Assembly (NCBI GenBank): GCA_963678675.1
Contig: OY783198.1
Location: 2,051,001-2,115,000, forward strand
Length of the DNA: 64,000 bases
Direction of reading: 5' to 3'
DNA from: Xiphydria camelus
Lineage: Eukaryota; Arthropoda; Insecta; Hymenoptera; Xiphydriidae
The notes below the pieces were generated by a model. The model searched no databases and was not told the DNA's origin. It was given only the letters and a program-made list of their open reading frames with translations. A program made the position numbers and the translations under genes. The stretch's first letter is position 1, and every line of letters begins with the position of its first letter. Shown piece after piece: positions 27,001 to 39,000 of the stretch.

Positions 27001-30000
27001 TATTTTGTTTTTTCAGCGTGAAAATACTTCCGGCGACTCGGAAATATTTTTTCCATCTTCCTCTCTACCCAAGATTAAGTCGAATAATACTCCCCGTAGG
27101 AAGATTATGATGAAAGGACGAAGCATCTTTCAGACCTCCACGAGGAATTTGCGTAAGGTTGCGCCTCGATTATAAATTACTGTGTATATTACGCGCTGGT
27201 GTACATACAACGCACATTATTAACGCATGTGGACACTTTCGCGTACTCGCGTTCGCACAGCCAGGGTCGGCGTGCGAAAGACTCCCTCGCCCCGCGCGTA
27301 CGATGCCACGCGTGAGAGGATCGGGCGTGACGAAAAGAGTAACGACGTCCCCCGAGGACGATAATTCACGCGGTCGGTTTATCTCGGTCCGGTAGAGCGG
27401 AAGGGAAATTCCACTCGAGCTTTAAGCTCTGTTTCACGGCATTAAAGGAAATGAAAAATTCCGCGAAATACAGATTCAGGTGGCTCAATATTTTCGGACA
27501 AATGTGGGAAACGCGTTTCTGGAGATAATCCCCGGCTTCTCTTCGGTACCTTGATTCACTCACCTGTGCCGACGATGGCCACCGATTTCCAGCGGAAGTG
27601 GAGGAGGATTTCGGCGAGCGCCTGAGCCACGGCCGGCAAGGACGGCGACAGTCTGACGATCATGGACGACGTTTCCCTCTCCTCCGTCGTTCTCTGAAAT
27701 CGTACGGTCGAAAGACGTCACGTTATAGCCGGACGTTCCGATCGACGAGCGACACCGGATATGATTTCCATTTTTCAGCAATTTTTTCCTCGAGGCGGCG
27801 CTTCGTCTCGATAAAGTGGATTTCCATCGAAAATTCGTTTCGCGCGCGAAATACCCCGGCACGGAAAATACCGTCGAAGCGGGTGATCGGCGAAAGGACT
27901 TTTGACGGGCTGTTGGTCTCGAAAGTGGCATCGATATCGATGTCGGCGCGACTCGTGTAAAAACGCGTCCATCAATCCCTGAAGCTCTCGACGAGAGCAC
28001 TCGACGAAGGGCGCATCGATTGGCACTCGGCGAGATTAATTAATTAATGACGCCGTCGAACGGCGAGAAACATTATTGCTGTTCTTTCATCTTTCGAGGT
28101 GCCTCTCGAAATCTCGAGAACATGTGTTTCAATTGAGTATAAATGCAGCTTCGTGAAGATTTTCCCGACGCAAGATTAAGAGTCGTTAATGGTTCGTCAA
28201 CATTTTTTTTTGCCATGAAACGAATATTTCTTCACGTAAACTACGTTTTCGCGACGGGGTATGTGTCTCGCGGGAACATGCCTTGCGCGTCATACGCCCA
28301 CGCAATACGATCATGCGCCACCCACTTCTATGCGATCAGGTATCGCTTGAAACCGAAAAGCAAAGGAATGGTTTACGGAAATTAAAAATTGGTACGACAT
28401 AATTGTCCGTTAATTACGCTTTGAAAATTGTTCAGAGGGTTTTAACTTTTATCGCTCGTCGACTTCTTTTCGTTTTATGAAACCCATCAGCGTTCTTCTA
28501 ATTACGTTCACCATCCCCATTGCTCTGAAAAGCGATATGATCAATATTTTCCTTCCTCATCTCGTAGTTCGAAGCGTATCTACCGGTGAGTAAAAAAAGG
28601 CGAATCCTGAATAATTTCGCTGCTTTTTGGACTTCTTATGCGAGTACACGCCCGACGGATGCTCTCGTATGACGGGCGAGGACGTATAACGCGTGTACAC
28701 GCCTACCTGGTGATACATAATTCACCGGGTTCCGCGGAAAGTGGAAAACACTCAAAAGTGATGAAGAGGATGAGGGGTAATGTCGGATTGATATTGACGG
28801 GGGGAGGAAGTTTATTATTCGCCGAGCGAGGAGTTAAGAAACCATACTTAATTCCCCCCTTTGGGTCTCGGGGCGAACGGCCTGCGCACGCTCTCGCCCT
28901 TTTAACTCACTTCTCCGACAGATTTCTGAAATGACTTTTTAACGAGGAGTGCGTGATTTCACATGGCGGATTCGTTATTAATTATTCCGCTCGAGTTCGT
29001 CGGGATAAACCGTCCCCTGAAGCGAAAATAAAACTCCCTTACTCTCTCTCTCTCTCTCTCTCTCTTCGTCTCTCTTTCGCACCATATTGAAAAATCATTA
29101 CTACAGCAAAATACACGCGCGAATGAACGCTCTTACAATTTCCGCGGCGTAACTCTGACGTGCGTGTGTGAATAAAAATTTCATGTTGAATCTTCACGCC
29201 AACGGTGATCTCCCATGATTCGTTCGAAATGCTCGAGGGAGGCAAAGTGGAATGGAAATCCATCGTGGGTGGGAGATCGGTGGGAGATAAAAGGGAGAGT
29301 CGTACCTCGAAATCGGGGAAATATATAACGTACCCGAGATTTGTTTTATAATTCCTTTTGGCGAAAGCACATCGACATTTTTGGAGGGAATTATCTCGAT
29401 GGGGCGACGCTCTCGTTGAAAACGGTCATCCTCGTTCGTCCGGGATTTTGTCAGGACGGAGCGAAAGGGGATTACGTCGAGAAGGGGCAGAACCGCGTGC
29501 GCGCAGCACTGCCCCGGAGCCGAGAAGATTTATTCTCGGGCGAATTTGTTAGCGCTTGAGCTCTTGCCACTGTCGAAAGTTTCGCCCCACGTAACGCCGA
29601 AAATTCACTGACAAAATGGAAAACAGGGAGAACGTGGGAGATAAGGGGGTCCGTGTGGCTCGCGGATAAATGTAAAATTGCTCGGGGCTCTTCTTTTTTA
29701 TTTTTGAATGTAATATAGGCGAAAAGAGGTTGGAGCGGATTTGACGTCGTGTTTTCGATCGATCACATCAAAGGATATATCGGAACGGGGCTCAAAGGAG
29801 ATTCTTAGCGGGCCTCGCGCAGTTTCCACTTTCTCTCGCAAACCGTGCAGAGAATTTCGCCACGAATCTTTGACGCGAGGAGAGGGCGAGATAGCGACGA
29901 TCCGAAGATTGAGAGTGTGGCTGCACGGAGGAAAGCGGATTTGAAATGAAGAGCACCGAATGCTCAGATTCTGGCACCGAATGACGTACTATTTTGTATG

Positions 30001-33000
30001 GCAACGTATTGCAAAAACTCGAGTTGTCACTCCAGCGCCGGTGCACCAGAATCTGGGCACTCTCTCAGTGCTCTTCATTCCAAATCCATTTTTCTCCGTC
30101 TATAAGAAACCCCTCGTTTCACGCGTCATGAAAAGAATGCAGAGCAAGAGAGCGGAGCGATTAAAAATTCCCCATTAATCGAAATGTCGAAATGTTTCTT
30201 TTTCTCTGACCTACCGAAATAATTTCGATATGATGTTTCGGATCGACGCGGGGCGCCCTAAAATGCCACGCGAAGCAACCTCGTCGAATTCCATCGAAGG
30301 AAAATTGCACGTTCGTTCGAACGAAATATCGAAATTTTCATTCCTCTCTGACCTACCGAAATATAATCTCGATATTATTCTTTGGGTCGACGCGAAGCGC
30401 CCTAAAATGCCACGTAAAGCGTCCCCGTTAAATGTCACCATGGGAAAACTGCACGTTCAGTCGATCGAACCAATTAGACGAGCCAAGGACGGAGATTCCG
30501 GAGCGAAAACGTATATAGCTTCGATCCCCGCTCCGATTTCTCGCAAGCCGAACCAAAGGGAAAGAGTTAAAATCGATAGGGGTCGAACCAATCGAGTAAG
30601 ATTCTCCACTCTGCTCCGACAAAATTTCCCCTCTTCCTCCTTTCGGCTCTGCGAGAGGAGCTTAATACTTTCGAACTAATATCGCCCTATGAAAAAGTTC
30701 GCTCTTATCGGGGAGCAGAGGCAGTGGAGGTTTGAGAGGAGGAGAGAGCGGCTGAGCGAATGGAGGGAGGGAAAGAGAGAGGGCTCCCGAGTAAAATGCT
30801 CGCAAAATAGCCGGACGAGTGTATGCGTATAGATCGCGGTGCGGAGGGCACGGGAGTTTGAAAAGACTACACTCTCTGAAAGACGCTTCCTGCTCCGCGC
30901 CGTTCGCGTATCCGACTACGAACACCCGAGTACACCGACACGTACGCTCTCGGATACGGTTGCGCCCACGCTTACGCACATAACCGTCTCGGTATGTATA
31001 CCGGGACATCCGCCTTTCTCCACACTCTCGCGCCTTTTCCACGCGAGATTAACTTGCCAACTTTTTTGCCTGACAACAACCCCCTCCCCTTCCCCTGAAA
31101 CTAGGTCGGCTATACGGTGAATGGATATCGCTGTCGACTCGTTAGAGAGGTGAGCGAGATATGAACTACAAAAAGTTTTTCTACGTAATCCCCCTGCTTC
31201 GCCTGTACAGTTGCGCAGGGGGTCGACTGTGAAAAAAAAAAAAAAAACGCGATAACAAATATTGGCCAAGTTTTCCGAGAGGCATGCGGTTTATATCGCA
31301 GGTACGCGATACGTGTACACATGGGTGAATAGTTGAGGTGGCTTGCAATTAATTTAATCAAGCAACCTCCTAATTTCCTGATCCCACGAAGGTCGTCGTT
31401 CTCGAGGATGTAATATACAGGTGCGGTTTATCATAGCCAAATTCAACAAGCGTACCTAACGAACCGATCGAAGGAAATTTAGTCGCCGTCGCGTAGGAAC
31501 AATTATTATCTCTCGAGAACCGAGATTTATCTCCGAAAATTCGGGAATGAAATAAAGGGGGAACCCCGCTGCGACGCGCAGAGTTGGACAAGCACATTTG
31601 TGGCGCGTTCGAAATTCGGTTTTTAATTAAGCATTTTTTTTTATCGCAGATTCGAAAAATGTGGGCAGAATTATCCCCAACCTCGTATTTTCTCATTTCT
31701 CATTTTCGGCCTTATCTGAGCTGGATGTTGACATTTTGAAATGCAGTCACGTCATCGTACGGAGTGAGTCTATCTCGCGTGTCTGTGGCGTTTCTATGAC
31801 GTCACGATGTGTTGTGGAGAGAAACGCATTTGTAACTCTGCGCGAATAATTATTTTTTTCGGATATTTTCTTTTTCGTGTGTGTTGTGTGGAATATCTAT
31901 GCAGATTACAAAATGAATTTAAAAATATGAATATTTCTTTGATTTAAAGACCGAATCGCGCGAATTGTTCCTAGCCATTTACCCCGGTTTTCCTATATCT
32001 CCTGTCGTTTCGTCATGGATATCCCTCTATCTCTTCTTCTCTTTCTCTCTCTCTCCGTCCCTTTCGTCCTCTTTCCCTTCTCTCTCTCTCTCTCTCTCTT
32101 CGGCTTCCCGGATTGTCTAAATCTGAAATTTATTAAGCCCGGCCACACCGCGACGACAGAGGGTCGTGGGAACGACCGCTAGGGTCTTTATGAAAAACGA
32201 GAGACGTCGTACCGTTATTCCTATCAACGTTCCTCGCGCGCCTCTCGCGACCGTATCACTCTTGCACTTTCGCGCGATTGGATCCCGCTGGCCGTTCCTC
32301 CCTCTCCTCGCTCCGTATGCCCACGGGTAGTTATATCGGCCCGCTCTCTCCATAAAAACAAGTCGCGCGAGGGAGTATTCTTTTTCCCGAGAAAACCGGG
32401 TCAACGAGACTTGGTATCTCCGAGACTGCTCGTTATTTCCACCGACCGTCGGCCGCGCGTCTCGAGACGAAGAAAGCGCGCGGTTCAGCGACCAAGGGTC
32501 TCTTCGAGAGGGTGGGGGGTGGAAGGCGATAACAAAGGGAGTCGCGGATCGACGGGGGGAGTTCGAATCTGAAAAGTTGTGGTCGTATCGAGGGGTTTAC
32601 GGGAAACTTTCGTCGTACGCGAGATCCCGCCGAACGGTCGGGAGTGGAATCTGGAAAAAATGTCCACTCGCGCTCGCGTCTCGGCAACTTTATCGATTGA
32701 GGTAAGTGCCGCCGAAAAAGTACAACGAGTGTCGCAGTTGCAGCGACGGTGCAGCCTGCCGCGCTGGCTGATATCTTTTCGTCGAGAGCCTTTTTCGCTG
32801 GTCCGATAATTTTTGGCACTCGAGATAGAGGAATTACGAATATTTGAATCTCACCGCCCCCGGCAGCTCCGCCGTCGCGCGGCTGCAGCGTCCGCCCGCG
32901 CGATCGATCTCGACCCTCGCAATGGAGAAATCCCTCGAAACACACACAGAATCCCGCGGCAAGAGTTTCGAGCTCGGGCGAAATATGCACATAGAGGGAA

Positions 33001-36000
33001 AAATTTCTCTTTAAATTCCCGGCCACCCGATCGATTCGCGCGGAGCCGGAGGGAACGCGAGTGCACGAAGTGCCGTGCTGCGCACAATGCGGCGTATACC
33101 GCGCGAAGCTTTTTTATTTCTCGACGAGCGACGAGTAACCGAAGCCCGAGGCTACGGTCGTTGGTGAACGCACTCACCAGGGGACAGGTCCACGTGAGCA
33201 GTGACTTGTTCCAGAGGTGCGCGAGTCGCGCGGCGACTTCGCAGGTGTTCGGCTCCAGGGCGGCTATCAACGCCTTCGTCGTCGTCTGACTCAGCGCCTG
33301 GACCAACGCTCCGAGACCCTGGGACCTCGCTTCGCAAATTACTGAAAGGCAAAAGCGAAAAAGATTGGATTAATAAGCCGCGCTGATTTGTTTAGACTGA
33401 GAAATAACAGGGTAGTTGATTGATTTTTTTTTATTGATGGTTCGAAAAATGTGGAATGAATTATCAACCCCGTATTTCTTCATTTTTCATTTTCGGTTTT
33501 ATCGGAGCCGAAAAAATCGATATTTAGAAACGCGGCATAGGTATACGTGATCCTTGGGTAATAGTATCTTATGTTGTTAGAGGCGGTAATCCGAGGTTTT
33601 TTCAGACTGTTTTTAATTAGGTCGTAACACGAGGCATGGTGAGGTCACAGACTCGTTTTTAGCCAAGATTTTGCCAAAAATCGAAATCTCTGGAATCGGT
33701 CGCTTCACCACCCTATCTTATGTATTTTTTCGCGCTGATTACGAAAATGATAGATTTATTGAGGAAATCTCAACGGAACACCGAGTTATCGATGATTTCT
33801 TGCGGGAAAAAAATTTTTTTATACACAAAATCAGCGATATTTCATATTTCCTTTGAGATTTCGACCTAATAACTGTGGTTTTCGGAATCAGCGTAAAAAA
33901 ATACATAAGATAGGGTGATACAGAATTCGATTCCAGAGATTTCGATTTTTGCGAAAAATCTAAGGCATACCCCTTAGATTTTTCGCAAAAATCGAAATCT
34001 CTGGAATCGAATTCTGGACCATCCTATCTTATGTATTTTTTCGCGCTGATTACGAAAATGATAGATTTATTGAGGAAATCTCAACGGAACACCGAGTTAT
34101 CGATGATTTCTTGCGGAAAAAAAATTTTTTTATACACAAAATCAGCGTTATTTCATATTTCCTTTGAGATTTCGATCTAATAACTGTGGTTTTCGGAATC
34201 AGCGTAAAAAAATACATAAGATAGGGTGATACAGAATTCGATTCCAGAGATTTCGATTTTTACGAAAAATCTAAGGCATACCCCTTAGATTTTTCGCAAA
34301 AATCGAAATCTCTGGAATCGAACTCTCGACCATCCTATCTTATGTATTTTTTCGCGCTGATTACGAAAATTATAGATATATCGAGGATATCTCAAAGGAA
34401 GACCGAGATATCGATGATTCTTTTATGAAAAAATTATTTTTCCGAGCATAAAATCGCTGATATCTCACATTTCCTTTGAGATACGGACCTGATAACTGTG
34501 GTTTTCGGAATCAGCGTAAAAAAATACATAAGATAGGGTGATACAGAATTCGATTCCAGAGATTTCGATTTTTGCGAAAAATCTAAGGCATACCCCTTAG
34601 ATTTTTCGCAAAAATCGAAATCTCTGGAATCGAATTCTCGACCATCCTATCTTATGTATTTGTTCGCGCTGATTATGAAAATTTTAGATATATGGAGGAT
34701 ATCTCAAAGGAAGGCCGAAATATCGATGATTTTTCGTGAAAAAAATAGTTTTTTGGTACATGAAATCACCAATATCTCACATTTCCCTTGAGATATCGTC
34801 AATACATCTGTCATTTTCGGAATCAGCGTGAAAAAATACATCGGATAGGGTAGGATAGGGGGGGGGGGGGGGGGATAAATTGCGAATTTCGTCTCGGTAA
34901 AAAGTGAGGGAGAGAAAACGTTCGAGAATATTGTCCACCAACGAACGACAAAACCACCCCTCGCGCGTCTCATATACCGCGTAAGAAGGGTGTCCGCGCC
35001 GATCGATGCAGCCTAAATGGAACACGGTGGTCGGCCGGATTCACGACCACCCCTCCCGCAGCATCCCCCGTGCATGTCTGCACATTCTCCTATTGCCCGC
35101 GTACAGCCAATCTTCCGCGTATGCATACGGGGTGACCCGGGGGAGAGGTCGTAACTTTGAAAGTCGATTGCGCAGCCGTCGGTTACGCAACGGTTATCGA
35201 AACGTTGCGTGGTCTAGTTTCGAGAGGGAGAAATATCGAAGGGTACCTTCGACCCTTTTTAAACTACAGCTTAATCGCCGTTGAAAAATTCAGGCCCTCT
35301 TTACTTTGCGATGAATTTTAAAAATAGTTTTGAAATTCAAACGCTTCCATGACCGCGCGAAGAATGAAAGTACCTTCGCGCGGGCTCATCTTTATTCAAA
35401 TTGGCCGCTGCAACCACCAGCCCCAGGAGCGAAGCTCGATCTTCCGGGGATACCCCGTGCACAGCACGGCATGCATTCAAGGAGATGCTGCGCAAGCGTA
35501 CGACGATAAAGTATATGCATACCAGAAAATGCATTGAAGTGCACTTGGGATGCACTCAACCGACTATTACGATCAGAGCTCAACCGCCGCTTGAGTTTTA
35601 CATGCCGGGAGAACGGGAGGGTATTTTCTGGCAAATACGATATATTTATGTGCATGGCTCGAATGCACCGGGATAAATTACTATGTAGAACGCGCGCCGG
35701 TCACTATTTCAATTTTGCGTTCGGCTTGATTTCAGGTAATTATCAAATGCATCCGCGGCTACCGGGGGTGCGACGTTGTCAGATATCATTGATTTTCATC
35801 GCGACGAAACGAATTGCCTCCCCCCCCCCCTGCGGGGAAGTTAATCGCGACGAAGCTGGAAATTGGCACACGTCATTCCCATTACACGGAAAGCAATTTG
35901 AGATAGAGGTCGCCGATTGTGTCGCCCTCGTGTAACTCTCATGGGGTACGTTCGAAAATCCGCACACGCGAATAGCACAGTTTCGACAAAATTCGAATGT

Positions 36001-39000
36001 ATTTACACAATTACATCGTCCTCGATATATCAATATTCGATTGACGAGCCATTCGGTTGCAATAGAGATACCTTCTCGCAGACTCTTCGAGGAGAAATCT
36101 ACGAGACGTAGGCGTCGGCAGAGAAAACCGTTACATTTTCATTAGACGCCACGACGCTGATTTCAAACAGCAATTAGCGCGACAGTTCGAGTACAATTTC
36201 TACGAGATACCTACACGCAACCCCCGACGATGTCGAAAACACCGGCGCTCTCTCTCCCCCGACAATCCGCCCACCCTCTGCCCCAATAAAATCGCTCGTA
36301 ACGGCTGTCGTTTCTCTCGAAAACTACGCGGTTTATCGGTCCACACCGCCGCCGTTTTTCCTGCGTTCCTCGTAAATTTTCGCACCTCGACCGCGACGTT
36401 CTTCCGGCCGTCAAACGTCGCCGGGGGAAGATCGGCTCGATATCGAGCGCCGGAAGAGAATGATTCTTCTCGCGGGGATTCCGCGCAAATGTGGGGACGA
36501 GATTAGAAAATGCTCTCGACGCTAAGTCGGCCCGGCCTGCGTACACACGCGTATAACGCGGGGGCGCGCGTGTTTGCGCAAAATTCTCGGCGAGGTGCGT
36601 GCCGAGGGACCGAATTCTCGCTGGGGGGTTGGGGAGAAAAATTCTCCTGCTTCGAAAGGAAGGAGAGCGAGGAGGAGAGAAATAGGGGGGAGAGAGTAAC
36701 AACCGGAAGGAAACTGTAATAAATTCTTTCCCACCCTCCGCTCTTCCTCTTCCTCCTTTCGCAGCCACGTGGCGCGGCAGCGCGTTCGATTACGACTTAT
36801 AACACGCTTCGCTCGAGCTACTTTTACGCACGCTCCTCGGTCGATGCTAATCCACACGGCTGGGCCACGTGGAGTGCAATGTAATAATGCCGGCAGCGCG
36901 GTTATACAGACGCGGAAAAATCAATCCATCGCAGAATCCGCTCTTCCGGTCCAGACGGCTGGGCTTCTCCCCTCTCCGGGCCGAAATTTTCCGGGAAACG
37001 TCGAACCCCGCGCGTTCTTTCCCTTCCCTATCCCCGATATCTGTACAGTTCATCTGTCTATGTATATCTCCCCCTCGCCGACTGCCGAGTGCAGAGAGTT
37101 CACGTTTTTTATGTGTCTTCCCTTCCCGCTGACGCTGCGAAAATAACCGAGATCTATATACACGCCGCTTCGGCGTCCGGGGAAAACAATGACGCCGCCC
37201 GCGTTCGCGGAGTGGAACGGTATACGCGTGGGGAGACGAGACGGATCTGTCGATATTCCTCGAAGACGGTGCGAGCGAGAAATAACCGTCGACGGATATA
37301 GCGATTAAAATGTCGTCGGAGCCGACAGCTCACGCCGGCGAAGCGATATCGCGATCTGTTGAGCTTCGCAACGCGATTCGTTATCGTCGAAGTAAATCCG
37401 GAAGATGCGATCAATTTTATACAAGAGCTCCGCCCGCCGAGCGGCACCTGTTACTTCCACTTTACCCTCCCGCCGGAGCTAAACCGATTCTCCTTCCGCG
37501 GGAGAGCTCCTCGTTTTGTCACGCGAAATCACATCTCGCTTCTCGTGATCGAACGACGGTGGCGGCACGGGACGCAGACGTCTCGCTCGGACGATTTTTA
37601 TCTCGATCGGAATCTTTGCTCGGTATCTCGTCGCGGAAAAGAAATCCCCCCTTCACACAGCGGCAGTCGGAGGGTGAATGGCGCGCGGTACACTGAGAGA
37701 AAAATCTGGTTAAAGGAACCGTAATTGAATTCGAAATCGTGGTCGGTTTTGGCGCCAACCATGACTTCATAATTCTTCTAGACAGTGAAGAGAGTTCTGG
37801 TTATAGTGACGAGAGATTACGATTGCTATGACCAGATCGTTCTACAGTGCAGTCGATTGATGTCTCTAATCTTTTTTTTTATATACAGTTAACATTACCA
37901 TACGGTAATATTATCGACTTACTTTTCTGGTTAACCAAACCATGGTACATGGCTGTCATAAACTACAATCTTATTGCTACTATAACGACGTAAAACAAGT
38001 TATTTCGACTATATTCGTGGTCTGTTTGATTAAAAGTATGGTACTTGACAACGAGGAAAATTCAACCTTACGATTATGGTTGATTGTACCGCCAACTTTT
38101 CTCTCAGTGTCACACTTTATCTCTATTTATTCGGGCCGATGCAAACGAGAACAATGAATGCGATAACATCGGTGGCTTCGGCCGATGAAGTCGCGAGTAT
38201 TTTCCGGGGAAAAGAGAGATCTCACCGCACTGAAATCGGGGGCAAAACAGGAAAAAACGGTCGCGGAAAGACAAAGGGCGGTGTCGGTCGCGAGGTCACG
38301 GAGCGAAAGAGCGCCGGACGATGCGTGAAACTAGAGCGTTGCCGGAAACACGAGGCGCGTGGTACGCGCGACGCCACTTTGTCGTCGCTTCGACTGGCCG
38401 GGCATCGGTGCGTGTGCGCGCGTTGACGCGATGCGAAACGACGTTCGGGCGAACGCATCGGTCGCTCGCCTCGAATCGGTATGACAAATTGAAACGTTTT
38501 CGTTTGCTTTGTGCGCGCGAAAAGAGTAATTTCATTTATCCGAGCACGATGAATCATATGATCAGTTGAATGAACCAATCGATATATACGAAATAAATGT
38601 TTTGGAGTACTAAATTAGAATTTGTTAGAATTTTGTTTTTCACTCACTGCTTATTCAATCGAATCCGACGAGGATAATAAAAACACGGAAGCTGCCGAAG
38701 CTCCCCGAAGAGGGCGAGGAATGAAGCTATCTCGTTTCACCCGGCTGAAGAATCACAGCTCTATTCATCCTGGCGGCTTCACCGACGCCCCTCTGCTGCG
38801 CCCCGGATCGCTTTCAATTTGAGACAACGCGAAGAGCAAACGACGCCGCGCAAGATGTGCTCCAGAAATATCCCCGTTCGCGTACGTGTATCCTGACGTG
38901 ATCTATGATACCTACGCACGCATCGCTATTCGAGGGAGACTGCGGGTAGACGTAATAAATAAAATCGGCAAACGTCTCGCGGAGTGTAACCGGGGGCCAT

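Larger units (their letters stand above)
23090..27563. other. Gyc32E intron 3
   Basis: This 4.5-kb intron contains the 515-bp inverted-repeat element, a long (CA)n tract and a diverged retrotransposon tail. No exon is recognised. Confidence 0.6.
27694..33177. other. Gyc32E intron 2
   Basis: This 5.5-kb intron carries a (CT)n tract at 29041-29064, the hairpin at 29937-30087, a tandem duplication at 30204-30490 and a dispersed-repeat copy near 31630-31960. I see no exon. Confidence 0.6.

Noticed and set aside
32433..33026. 197-codon minus frame next to Gyc32E exon 2
   Set aside because: Intronic and GC-rich, with no family motif, and exon 2 already splices in phase to exon 3.
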